The notes under the pieces were generated by a model. The model was not told where the DNA came from. It did no database searches and saw only the letters and a program-made list of their open reading frames with translations. The translations under genes were made by a program, and so were the position numbers. From NCBI RefSeq assembly GCF_000247815.1, contig NC_021674.1, forward strand, positions 33,033,462 through 33,097,461: a stretch of DNA of 64,000 nucleotides, in the 5' to 3' direction. Positions within the stretch are counted from its first letter, which is position 1, and every line of letters begins with the position of its first letter. Shown piece after piece: positions 40,090 to 52,142 of this stretch. Source of the stretch: Ficedula albicollis. Taxonomy: Eukaryota; Chordata; Aves; Passeriformes; Muscicapidae.

Positions 40090-42280
40090 GAAGAGAATGA
40101 GGAGGGAAAAAAAGCAAAGTAATTAGAAATTATCTTTCTCCAGCTAAATGTATCAAGATATAGAGTCAAGATGTAGTTTTCTTGATAGGTACAATTGAAG
40201 AACAGAGGCATGAGCTCTTGCAGAAATTCCAAATATGATGGTTCATTTGAGTTGCTATGTGTTTTGCAAACATTACCTTTATGCTTGAGTGCTAATGAAT
40301 GATCCTGTTGCCAAAGGCAGAAAGACATCTGTCACCAAATCAGTGTTTTTCAGGAATTTATAGGTTAGATAAAAGGATCTCTGCTGTAATACAGTGCTAC
40401 CTGGTGAAGAGAATGTTGTGAATCAAACAGCAATGACATGAGAAGGGGTCTGTTTCAGATCTTGTCATATCCTTCTCTGAAACTGGGAGTTCTCTCAAAT
40501 ATCAGCTGTGCAGAATATGAGTCCTCTGTCCCATGGTACAGTTGTGTAGAACTTTGAGCTTCTCATTAAGCTATTGGTCTGCAAGCATATTCCTCATCTT
40601 TGTTTCGGTGCCATCTAGGAGCAGCTCTGTTGCCAGATTTTACTCAGCTTTGAAGCTGATATAAGAGCATGTCTGTGCTGTTAAGTTCACTGAGTTTGCC
40701 TGTGTGCCTCAGCTTTTGTAAGACCTATCCTGAATAAAGTTTGAAATCCTATTTTGGCTCTTTTAGAATTAAATATGTTAAAAATAATGAGTTTCTTGGC
40801 AGATATAGTACAGTTCCTGGGGAAAGTGCAGTCACTAAAGCACTGTGGCCAAAATATCTGAACTGCCACCCAAGATGTGAAAGATTACAGCCTGGGACAG
40901 CTTTATTGTTGCTATGAAATTGAATGCATGCATAAAAATAGAAAGAACAATACAGGGCAAGTGTTTACTGGGCATTAGAGAGATGTTTATTGTACCTTCT
41001 ACAGAATAAGCAGAAAGCTCAAATTATCTCCAGATTTTAAAGGCATTGTAAAATAATTAAACACAAATACTAAGAATCTTACTGGAACTACAAATCCTGA
41101 AAATGTTCCTCTGAGGTTTTTTATTTCATTCCTTACATATCTTACTGGGCTGCAACACCACAGCCCTGGGTTTGGCCACCCTGAGAATTAAAGTGGAATA
41201 AAGTTGTCCTGATTCTTGTTTATAGCTTGTAGCTTCCTGTTGGAAGCCAGGGAAGGAGGGCTGAGAAGGGACATGGCAAGCCAGCTGCAAGATTTTATCA
41301 CTCCTTTTGCTTTCACTCTGGGTGAGAAAAGCTGTTCCATGTAGAGATATGAGGAGAAGCTTTTGGAGGCTGTTCTTGTTTCTTGAACAAGCTTCCCAGG
41401 TGGTCATCCTGGTTCACAGCAGATGGTGGAGGGGCGGCAGAGCAAGCTGTTAGCTTGTGGGCTAAACATCCTCTAAGGCATCTTCCTGCTCTTTGCTTCA
41501 GGAGATGCAAGGTAAGGCATGGCACAGAGGAAGAAGCCATGGCTCCTGGCCAGTTCGTTGCCCTCCAGATAGAAATATGAGATTTATATGAAACCGCATT
41601 TCATACCACACGCCTCAGATTTTAAGGCTGGGAAAGACCTTGCCATAGTAATTCAGGCATGTTAGCCAGGTCAAATAAGTATGATTTAAAACACCCTTGG
41701 TACAAGCCCATTTAGGGGGTAAAAGCAGTAGCAACCAAGCCAAAATAAATGTGAGGAAAGAAGCAAGAGAGGGAAAGGAAGTATGCAGACAGGGCAGTGG
41801 CAGGTGTGGGGTCTCCCCTTTGGTGGTAGTAGTCAGGTCACCCTGGCTGTAATATTGCCTGACTGAGCCTGCATCACCTATGGAGGTGATTGGAAGAAGT
41901 AGAATCCATTTTGGTGAAAATTTAGAGAAGGTAGGTTAGATCCCTATAATAAGAAAATGTGGACATCCCATTGAGTGCAGTCCAGTTTTTATGGGCAGCA
42001 TATAGGTGATATAATTCAATAATGAAAGATCCGGGACGAAACACTCTTTAGTGACCCTGTGTGACTGAAAATCAGGATTGGCTTTTCTCACAGAATAGGA
42101 ATCTGCATGATTGCAGATTTGCTGTATCCCATTGATTTTACCTTCCAGCTATATGAGGATTTTTATGTGATATGATGACTCATTTAATATAAACATATTT
42201 ACCCAAAACAGAAAATTTACTTGGGAATCATGTTGGCAAACATTTGAGTTGGAAATAATCAAAACTAATGGCAGGATTTC

Positions 42281-42554
42281 AGGATACCTTTGTTTGACAT
42301 TCTATTAGTGTCATGGTTTAATCCCAGCCAGCAGCCAAGCCCCAAGCAGCCACTCACTCTTTCCTGGGAAGAAAATGGGAAGGGCAAAAGTGCAATTTGA
42401 GGGCTGAGATAAAGACCAGGATACCTTTGTTTGACATTCTATCAGTGTCATGGTTTAATCTCAGCCAGCAGCCAAGCCCCAAGCAGCCACTCACTCTTTC
42501 CTGGGAAGAAAATGGGAAGGGCAAAAGTGCAATTTGAGGGCTGAGATAAAGACA
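42281..42554. repeat. Tandem duplication, period 137, across the left edge of an LTR
   Basis: Copies lie at 42281-42417 and 42418-42554, from AGGATACCTTTG to GAGATAAAGAC. Each copy holds 28 bases of flank and the first 109 bases of the LTR. Two transitions separate them, including the base beside the LTR edge. Confidence 0.94.
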
Positions 42555-43018
42555 GTTTGATAGGGAAGGCAAAAGCCACACACAGGCAAAGAAAAACAAG
42601 GAGTTAATTCAGTTGTTCCCATGGGCAGGCAGGTGTTCAGCCATCTCCAGGAGAGCAGGGCCATCACACGTAGTGATCACTTGGGAAGACAAACACCAAC
42701 ATTCCAAACATTCCACCCCTTCCTCCTTCTTCCCCCCACTTTATATCCTGAGCATAATGCCATATGGGCTGGAATATCCCTTTGGTGAGTCTGGGTCACC
42801 TGTCCCAGCTATGTCCCCTCCCAACCTCCCGTGCACTCCCAGCCTCCTCACCAGTGTGGCTGTAGGAAAGCAGCAAAGGCCTTGGCTCTGTAAGCCCTGC
42901 TCAGCAATAACAAAAACACCTCTGTGTTATCAACCCTGTGTTCAGCACAAACCCAAAACACAACCCCACACCAGCCACTGGGAAGAAAATTAACTCTGCC
43001 CCAGCTGAACCCAGCACA
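42446..43018 (-). mobile_element. Second solo LTR of the same family
   Basis: It runs from TGTCATGG to CAGCACA and aligns along its length with the LTR at 22885-23484, sharing the blocks ATGCCATATGGGCTGGAATA and GTGTGGCTGTAGGAAAGCAG. On the minus strand a clean TATAAAG precedes a G run (42739-42745). The flanks are ATCAG on the left and GTCAG on the right, an imperfect 5-bp target-site duplication. Its first 109 bases are also present upstream (42309-42417) because of a 137-bp duplication. No internal viral genes are seen. Confidence 0.82.
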
Positions 43019-44098
43019 GTCAGTTAACTAAAATACTACACAGATTATGTTTTACTTTGTAGGTGGCAGTCAAGAACTTCTGCTTTTTTCTACAGAAGGA
43101 ATTATGTCTTGGGTTAAAAAAGGAAAAAAAAAAAAAGAGAACATCAATACAGCTGTTATTTTGAGGGTGTGGCTGGATAATGATGTCTTTCACTTATAGG
43201 GGCTTAACCTGAGACCATAGGATTTGAATGTTTCATGATTCAAATGTTGGATGATTACTGCTGATCATAGATATATTGGTTTATTTTATAACTGGTGATA
43301 TAGCTGCACAAATGTGCTTAGAAAGTTTGCCTGGAAGACTGATTTCCAAACTAAATTTCCATCTAGTTTCCAATGTATGTTAAGATACAGCAGGCAAGGC
43401 AGTTTTTGGGTAAGTAAAGGTAGTGTTTTAGTTGCTTGGGAAGGTCATTAAGCTTCTTTGGGCTTGTCAAATCAGGTGATCAAAGTGACAAATCAAGTGT
43501 CAAATCAAGGCTCTGGTAAGCCATCCCTTGCACAGATAAAGTTCATACCTTACTCTTTGAATGGTGTACCCAGCCAGAATAATTTTCTATTATAAAATGG
43601 AATGTGTATCTCCAAATAAAGAAGAAAAAAATTTTTTTAGTTCAAATTAGAGTTGTAAATATTTACAATAAAGTTAGTTAATACTTAGCTGTTTAGCATC
43701 CGCAGCTTGTGAGTAATTTCCCCTGTGGAAAATAGGATATGAAAATGAAATTTCAGTTCCTATTTTGACAGAGAAACTGACATGCCAGCTCAGTAGCTTT
43801 AATGATGGGATTTTGTTTCCAAGGGTAATAAGTACTGGATGCATCTTAGAAGGTAGTATGAACATCCAGTAAGGAATAGTTGTACAGAGATACACACCTA
43901 AGGAAATCTCTTCTGATGTCACTGGTGATGGAATGTGTCAGTCACTGTTTCTTATCAATGATCTTTGCTGACACAAGTGGGAATGATATTTTAAGTATGC
44001 ACTTAGTGTTCCACCTCCTTTTGAATCTAATGGGCCTGCTGACCTCTACTTTGACAGTCCTAAAGTGTTAACTTTGTCTTGGATGATGTGTTGCTGAA

Positions 44099-44112
44099 AA
44101 AAAAAAAAAAAA
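44099..44112. repeat. Poly-A run
   Basis: A short A homopolymer of about 14-15 bases. No adjoining processed pseudogene was recognised. Confidence 0.75.
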
Positions 44113-45684
44113 TTATCAAGCTAAACAAGTGTTCTTTGAATTTTATTAGCATTAATTTAGAAGCCTGTGTTTGAAAACCCCAGCCTGCTTGTAAAGTTTT
44201 AAGGGGAAAAATACATCACCATTTCTGCATAGGTGGGGTGTGAAAACTATTCTGACTGCTCAAAGGTATACATCATTAAAGTTTTATTTTAAAAAACAAA
44301 AACCAAATTTCTTTCCTTTCAAGAAATTATCTCAGTTTTTGCTATGGATCAGGTGGCCTTTCAAAAGAGTTCTCCTTTCCTGCCAGGGCAATGTATTAGA
44401 TTTATTTGGATTGAACTTTAATCAGCTTTCTAATGTCCCTCCTGCAATTTCAACTCTTGATCTTGTGATTATTTTCTTTGCCAGAAATCTTGTAAGCCTT
44501 CAAAAAGTCTCCAGCTGCTTGTTTGCATCAGGACTCCCAGGGAAGAAATAGTCCAAATTATCTGACGGCGTTAATCCAAAGTATATTAGCTAAACTGGAT
44601 TAAATATGCATTCTTTTGGAAGATAATTCAGTGAAATTACATTAAAGACAATTCTGTTGTGAATGAGTATGTTCACACAGTGGTCTAATGCAGTTTAAAT
44701 TATGCCCTTCGAAAATTGAATTTGGATCAAGTTCCTTGTGAGTCTCTGTGGACACAGTCCCTACCACAGCCATACCACACACAGTGGGGAAGTGTTTGCA
44801 ATGCACTGGAGCCCCCTGCACACCCCTGCATATTCCATGGCTGATATCACTTGGCTCAAGTGGAAGCTGATACAACCTGAAGTACGATCAGCTTATTGCC
44901 AGTGCATAAAGCCATGCTGCCATCGCTGCCATCACCATTACTGCAGCAGTGTGCAGAGTCTCAAGTGCAAAACAGAGCCCTATTACACTAGATATTAAAT
45001 GAAAAAAATAAAATACCTGGCTCCTGTACAAAGAGCAGAGCCTAAACAGCTGCTGGCAGAGGTCTGAGCTGCCCTCAGTCTCACCTGGTGCTTTGCCTGG
45101 TGGTCCAGAGGGTCTGCATGGGAGAGCCAGGCCTCTGACTAGCCTGGAAAAGTGAAATATGGGAATTCCTAACCTCCTGTGCTAGATTACAGGGCCAAAT
45201 CAGTACCAGCTGGCATGACCAGCTGTGTTTGGAGCAATGCTAGCACTCAGGCTGGAGGATTTTGCTCACGCAAATGTGCTCCCAAGGAAGCCACAGTGTG
45301 TATTTGTGTCATATTGCAGCCTGCATGTGGTTAAACTGTCCTTCTCTTCCCAGTTAAATGCTCTGGAAATTACCTGATGCTTATTGCCTTTTTGATCCTC
45401 TTCAAAATTCAATCCAGTCTGATAGGGCTTGTAAATTATTCTTTAGTCTGCCATGCATTGATTTCTTCTACTTTGGGAAAACTAGAGAACCCCATGAAGT
45501 TGTGAGAAATAGATCATTGTTTTTCATACATTTTCCCAGTCACAGGCCAAAAATACAAGGAAAATGCAGGTTATTCCATTTGTGTGCAATTTCAAAGGTT
45601 ATAACTGTCAAACTATAATACAGTTCCAAGATTTTGAAAAGGCCAGGTACCACCAACAATGTGTTTTCTTTAAGAAAATGTTGG

Positions 45685-45806
45685 CGGTATGCTTGATTGG
45701 GTCAGAGAGTGGATTGTATTACACTGTCAACTTTGTCAAAAGAACCGGTATGCTTGGCTGGGTCAGAGAGTGGTTTGTATTACACTGTCAACTTTGTCAA
45801 AAGAAC
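45685..45806. repeat. Tandem duplication, period 61
   Basis: Copies lie at 45685-45745 and 45746-45806, from CGGTATGCTTG to CAAAAGAAC, with three differences. Confidence 0.93.
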
Positions 45807-46125
45807 AGCAAATTCTGGAGGAGCATTAGTGGCAAGAGGGAAAATGGCTCTGTCAATCAATTCAGGAAACAGCTTTTAAGAAATCTATTTTCACCAGGGC
45901 ATGAGTCAGTGAGACCAGGTAGATGACCATAGTGGATGGAGCCACTTTCTATATTTCAGACTGGACTAATGAGCTTGACCACAGGGGTAAAGCTTTCAGT
46001 ATGTTTGACCAACATTTACATTTTCAGTGGTGCACATAGAGTACAAGACTTCTCTTAAAATAATGTTATAGTGAAACTAAGATGTGCAGAAGATCTTGAT
46101 TCAGCATGGACAGCTTCTTAAAAGT

Positions 46126-46294
46126 GTTAGTGAGGAAGCTGAAATAACTGAATCGTCTCAAACCATGGAAATGTTGCAAGGAAAGGAAAAATGGTTTTGA
46201 CCAACACATCGTTAGTGAGGAAGCTGAAATAATTGAATCCTCTCAAACCATGGAAATGTTGGAAGGAAAGGAAAAATGGTTTTGACCAACACAT
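46126..46294. repeat. Tandem duplication, period 85
   Basis: Copies lie at 46126-46210 and 46211-46294, from GTTAGTGAGGAAGC to GACCAACACAT, with about three differences. Confidence 0.93.
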
Positions 46295-46383
46295 TTTGAG
46301 TATGTTTTCTATGGAAAAGAAAGTGTATGCTTAAATGAGAGGGAGAGGTAATGTCTTGAGGTCAGAGTAAAGAGAAAGGACAA

Positions 46384-46645
46384 GGAGGTGGTACAGAAAA
46401 TTCCAAGTTCTCATTCTGTTTCAGGTCAGTTAAAATCTCCTAGTGTTTTTCTTTTATTAGAAACAAATTTATCTGCAAGTTCTTTGCTCTTGGCATAGGC
46501 TGAAAGAAAACACCGGAGGTGGTACAGAAAATTCCGAGTTCTCATTCTGTTTCAGGTCAGTTAAAATCTCCTAGTGTTTTTCTTTTATTAGAAACAAATT
46601 TATCTGCAAGTTCTTTGCTCTTGGCATAGGCTGAAAGAAAACACC
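46384..46645. repeat. Tandem duplication, period 131
   Basis: Copies lie at 46384-46514 and 46515-46645, from GGAGGTGGTACAG to GAAAGAAAACACC, with one clear internal difference. Confidence 0.94.
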
Positions 46646-47885
46646 CTGGTGGTGCACACAGTGTACTTGTGACCAGCTGCCGTATGGCAAAGTCATACCA
46701 AGCAGTAATTTGTCCATGTGTTTGAGACACCTGATACAAACACAGGTTACTTGCATATTGAAATGTGTGTGTATGTGCATGTGTGTATATATTCAGTCTT
46801 TCTTCCCTGACTCCTTTGGGTAAAATGATGTCATTGCTTTTGTAAGTTTTGAGTCAGATAATATAAACTGATACCAGTATAATGGAGCTAAAGCTTCTTA
46901 AAACTTAGAAGGATTTAGAATTATTGGTCTTGAGTGATGCACTTCAGCAAAGTAAGGATAGCTACTGTTAGCACAGATTGCTTTTATAAATATATTAAGT
47001 CCCAGTTTATCTGCCAAAGCAAACAAAATTGTTCTATCCATCTCTGCTTTGAGTAGGTACTCCTGCTGACCTGCTCCGTTTAAAGTGCTCTGTTTTGCAG
47101 AAGGGAAACCATGGGACAGCAGGATTAATATTGATGTTATCCCTGGGCAGTGCAGGGTGCACAAGTGTTGGAACAAACCAGCTGCAACAAAGACTTGAAT
47201 GTTGCATTATCTCTCAAAATAAAGCATTTTGCAAAAAAAAGTACTGAATGTTTCTGCTCCAGAAAATATTAGCTTTTTAATAAAACTCTAGACAAACTTC
47301 AGCATTCTTATCAGAGAATTCTGTACCAATAAAAACAGTCTTCACTGTTTCCCCTGCTTAGTGGTTAAAGCAGCTGGAGTTTACATGATTGTCTCCATCC
47401 CATCACAAACAGCAATATTTCATTGGTCAACATTGGTTCAGCTTTTACACTGGTATATATTTTAAGAGGTGATAAAAAGTTTGAACTGCTAGTGCAAGGC
47501 TTCTTACACCTCAGCAGAGTCACCTGAGCATTTATCACTAATTAACTCTGCAGAAGTGTTCATTTTCTAATCAATGACCTATGATGAGACACTTTTATAA
47601 TTTTAAACCAGAAATTGCCATACAGCTCATTGGTTTGGGTTTGGAGTTTTCTTGCAGGCTGAATTACTTCAACAGATAAAATAGTGACAGAGGCCTGATT
47701 GTGACTCTGCTTAATGAAGACTCTAAATTTGGAGCAACTTTGTGGTCAATGGCACTAAAATAGTACTAAGGAGGGAAGAGCAAGAATTATAAAAGTATTG
47801 GGATCAATGAGGTTAAAACTGAGAGCCTATGTAAATATTAACCTGATAAATATTTTTATTTGTTCTTGATGAGTTTGAGGTTGTT

Positions 47886-47914
47886 TTAGCTTCCTGTTGT
47901 TGTTTTTCTCACAG
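47886..47914 (+). promoter_or_regulatory. KIF26B: Splice acceptor and polypyrimidine tract of the KIF26B exon
   Basis: A T/C-rich run with few purines ends in the acceptor CACAG. A second AG two bases downstream (47915-47916) could in principle be used. The upstream AG is preferred because it leaves one base to complete the split arginine codon expected before AAQKLNL in the family. Confidence 0.8.
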
Positions 47915-48098
47915 AGCTGCTCAGAAATTGAACCTGTCTTCCAAAAAGAAGAAGCACAGGCCTTCTGCATCATCTGTTCCTGAATCTCCTCTCTTCTCTA
48001 CCTGCTTCAGCAGTATCCTTCAGACTTCCCCACCCCCTGCACCACCATGTTTGCTGAGGGCAGTCAGCAAAGTGAAAGATACTCCTGGTTTGGGCAAG
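47915..48098 (+). CDS. KIF26B: KIF26B internal coding exon (segment just before the motor domain)
   Basis: This 184-bp exon lies between a strong acceptor (T-rich tract ending in CACAG at 47910-47914) and a donor (AAG then GTAGGC at 48096-48104). The first base completes a split codon and 61 full codons follow with no stop, so the upstream intron is phase 1 or 2 by convention and the downstream intron is phase 0. The translation has a lysine-rich patch ([13 protein letters not shown]), a Ser/Pro-rich stretch with [16 protein letters not shown], and ends VKDTPGLGK. From memory this matches vertebrate KIF26B immediately before its kinesin motor core; the paralogue KIF26A has a different Pro-Gly segment here. 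KIF26B is an unconventional, ATPase-deficient kinesin-11 family member tied to Wnt5a-Ror signalling, cell adhesion and kidney development. The open frame reads past the donor to 48233, but that part lacks family similarity and is intron. KIF26A is the main alternative. Confidence 0.88.
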
Positions 48099-48104
48099 GT
48101 AGGC
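48099..48104 (+). promoter_or_regulatory. KIF26B: Splice donor of the KIF26B exon
   Basis: GTAGGC follows exon-final AAG. The known protein continues from GLGK into the motor sequence, so a phase-0 junction here keeps the frame. Confidence 0.8.
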
Positions 48105-51100
48105 CTTGCAAATATCACTAAAATACTGATTTTCTTTGGGAGAAGATTTTATCCTTGTGCAAAACATTGGTTTGGGATGGAAATTGGAAAGCCATGTCCT
48201 TTCTCAGTCGGCTTTGCTGTAGCTGGTCTCTGAACACATGTAAAAAGTCCCAACAACTTGAGTTAACTAAAGCAAGTGAATTTCTAATAAAGTTAAAGTT
48301 GACTCAACACAGACAGACCTAGTTGTGCAGCAGTAACACATTCAAAGCCCAGCTACACTAATTCATCTGCACTGGGACCACAGTGCTGCTGGGTGGAGTT
48401 AATGTCCATCCTGCCAGGAGGAAATCTCCATTCCTAGTTTTGGGAGTAGTTCTTTCTTGGCTGAGTATAAACTGCCTAGTGGCTGCTCTCTATGGCATAT
48501 TTTGTGTTCCTGATCCCTTTGCTTTGTAGACTGGTGTCCTGGTGGACACACTGTAATTTGCTTCTGGTTCATGTTTGCTGGCTTCCAGTACATTTACCTG
48601 AACAAAACCTATGCTGATAATGATAAATTGCTCCTTTTTTCTTCTGTCATGTTATTTCCTCCCTTTCTGCATAATCATTACCTCTTAAAATGCTGTTTAG
48701 GTGCACACTTATGTTAATGTGATGGAGGAGGTGGGTATATACTTTACTGTTGCTTTGTAGTTTGTCTGAGTGGCCCTTCCCTTTTTCCCTGTTACAAGAG
48801 AGAGAGCCTGGCATATTACATCTGGGAATATGAGCATGCAGTTCCTGAGAAAAGCAGTTTGCTTTAATCAAGGTGGTTTCTTATGCAAGCATCTGTGTGC
48901 ATGGCTTTTCCATATTCCTTGAATACTAAGCAGTGACAATGAGTTTGGTGAAAGTTTTTGTTTAGAAGAGAAATTGTAATGTATGGTCTTAGGAGTGCTG
49001 ACCATAGGATAGGCTTCAGAACTTTCACTGCTGTTTTTGGATACTCACTTTCTTATATTGTGCAGTTCCAGGGTTTCCTTTCAAAGAACAATGATATTAC
49101 TTTCATGGCTGATTTAATGCCTGTTTGAAAAGAGATTCCCTCCATATGAGGTTCCCTGCCTTTCCTCTGGCCTGGTAGGTGGGAAGAAATGTAGAAATCT
49201 GTCACGGTCTTATAAAACTTTAACAAGGATGTGTATTCTGACTTTAGTGGGGGAAAGAACAGTAAACTTGAACCTGTTCCTTGTTTTAAGAAGTTGCTAC
49301 AGAATAGGTGAACAATAGAAGCCATCCTCTCAGGAGTCTTACTTTTCTGTGCTTGGGATGGGTTATGTCTGAATAAAAATTCCATTGAGGAATAATCAAG
49401 GGTGTGTTCTTGGAAACGGGCTCATCTCCCATCTTGGACTGCATCCATACTTTTCAGTACTTTCCATGATTATTATTTTCACATGTCCCAAGAAAAGCGT
49501 CTACACACAGAGGCACAGACATAGTTCTGTCTAAACATTCCAAGCTGATTTGAGCCTTTCTTGTTCCTCTCGCCACTGGTTTCCAGTGGAGGGGGCTGGG
49601 GAAGCAGTTTTGCAATATTTCCAAACAGACCTGTGATTTGCTTCTTCAAAACCATGTACAAGAACAGGCTTCAGGCTTTCCAGCTATGTAAGTAAAACTG
49701 AAATTTTGCAGCCCACATGATGGAGGAGGAATTTATTTTCATTTACTGTCCCAAAACTATCAGAGTACATAAGTAGCTAAGAGGTTTTAATGACACACAT
49801 GCTTCTTCAAAGCAGTAAATAAAACTAGGTTATTTCATTTAGTTATACCAGGGAAAATTAAATTTTTTCACATTTCCATTAGCAAAAATATGTCTAACCT
49901 GCAGTTTCTGGGAGCCAGTTTCATTTTTCACCTTTTAGGAGTCGCCTTATAACTATGACCTGAGGCTTGTATACTTTTGTCAAAGTTTCCCATCAGTTTA
50001 CCTCTGTAGCACAATTTTCATTTTAATATGTCAGAAATAGGTGTGAAGCACAATAAGTAAATAACTTCAGGATAACAATGTAATTTATCTGTCAGACTGG
50101 GAAAACTTTAGGTATGAGGAATGAGGTAATGGAATTTCCAGTTTTTTTGCTTTTCATTTTCCTCATTTATGTGTTCTGTTCAGTTAGCTTGGGGTATGTT
50201 TTGATAGGAGTGTGTTAAAAACAGTTACTTTTCTCAGCATTTTCTCTCATATAGTGTTTTCTGTAAGCGTATATATTTATAAAATGTGAACCCATGTGGA
50301 GGCAGTGGGTTCAGGGAAGCTAAAGGTTGTTTTCAATATTTTAGGGTTTTTTTATGGTTTGTGTTTAAATAGCATTTTACAAGCAATCTCAGTGTGATAA
50401 AAGTTTATTTCACTTCGGGTTTGAGTGGGCTGGGCAATCTATAATGTGACAATTAGTTTCTGGAAATTCTGGTTCACCAGAACTGGAAGGATGGGTGTTG
50501 CCAGGGATTGAGGATTTTTGAAACTGCAGGGGCCAGCTGTGCACAGGCTGCCTGGAAGGCAGGCTCTCTCCTACAGGGCTGTGAGCCCTGGCACTCTCTG
50601 GGTGCTACTGGCTCCGTGTCAGCTTGAGAGCTGTCAGTTTTCCCTGGTAGGTGGGTATCCAAGATGTGAAGGACAGGAAGTTGGGTACATCAAAGCTTAG
50701 ACTTTCAGGGTAAATTTAATTTCACAGTTTTCTAAAACGAAATTGCAAGCAAACAGTTGCTATTTTATATTTTCACTTCTATTAGAATTTTCCAAGTTTC
50801 TACTTCTCATTGCAAAATTAATGACAATGATTTATTTAAAATTATAGAATTTCTTACCTGTCATGTGTAGACATATAATTTTTTTTAAAGTTAAAAGAGT
50901 AAGATCTGCCTATCACTAATTTATTTAAAAGTTAATTAGCAGTTCAGTTAGGATGGATATGGGTACAACCCCACACTGAAACATCTAAACTGACAAAGAG
51001 GGTTAGAGCGTATATATTCAGGTTGCATGCTTCATGCCTTTTGTTACAAAATGCCTTACAAATCAAAACTGTGCCAGCCTGGACTTTGCAAGAAGTATTA

Positions 51101-52120
51101 TTTGAAATCTGAAGTTCAGCTTCACAGAAGCTGGAAGATGGTATTAATAATGAAATGGTGGGACTGCATAAATCAGCATTTGACTTTGATGTTAGATACA
51201 CCACTGAGCCTAGCAGAAGTACCACATGCCAAAGTGAAACAAGTAAAGAATCAGATTCTTTTTTGCACTCATTTCCAAATAGCTGTTCCTGATGCCAAAT
51301 GAAAAGATGTGACCCTGTTGTATATATATTAACAAGAGTGCTTTTATGGGTCATAATTTATCTGCCTTCTTTGGATTTACATTTGCTGATAGAGGAAGAT
51401 GATCTTGAATGGAAATGTGGTGTCCCCACAGTCAGTTCTTGAGAGTTTTCCTTTGGGCTGAGTGACAATTCTGCTCCATAAACTGCAACAGCTTGAGCAT
51501 CATTTTTTATCTCTCTGCTGTCTTTGAATCATCATATTCTGAGTAACAGATTGCTTTTAGGGAGTTTGTCCAGAGAGAGTGTGCTACTGTTCTGGATGGC
51601 TGTACATGATGTTTCCCCAAATCTCCGTTTTCTGAAAGATACTCCTGAAGTCTTTTGTGTTCTTCCTAACAACAAGCCAACAACAGAGCAAAAATGTATT
51701 CTGTGCAGAAATAATTAATTATTCCATGCCTGCACTAAGATTAATTACTTAAGGCCATTCTAGTAAGGTTTGCTTAGATTTGCTTCCCAGTCTGCTTCCC
51801 TCCGTCGTCCCTCTACACCTCCTCTTCCATTTTCTGTCAAACAAAATCAAAAGTAAACCAATACTTTTGATGAAAATCTGAAATGTTCTTTCTGTGAAAG
51901 ATGTTGTTTTGCTGAATCCCAGATTTGACATGAAAAACAGCTGGAATGAAAAATTTTCTGCCAGCCTGAATAAATAGGTTGTTTTCAGGTGGCAGGGGGT
52001 TGGGATAAATGGATGTGGTCTCTGTGCTTTCTTTCATTTATTATTTTTCTGTTTGTAGCCTTATAAACTTGTCACTGAGAGGTATTTGTGTGTTTGGGCA
52101 GAGATTAATTTACTTTTCCT

Positions 52121-52142
52121 TACATATATATACATATATATA
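52121..52142. repeat. (TA)n-type microsatellite
   Basis: Two TACATATATA units followed by TA. Short and imperfect. Confidence 0.8.

Noticed and set aside
41620..41690. Weak likeness to an old CR1 3' end (CAGATTTTAAGGCTGGGAAA)
   Set aside because: Only about 20-30 bases look similar; too little to support an element by eye.
48099..48233. Extension of the KIF26B reading frame past the donor
   Set aside because: Frame stays open by chance; the expected protein continues into the motor domain, and this sequence does not.
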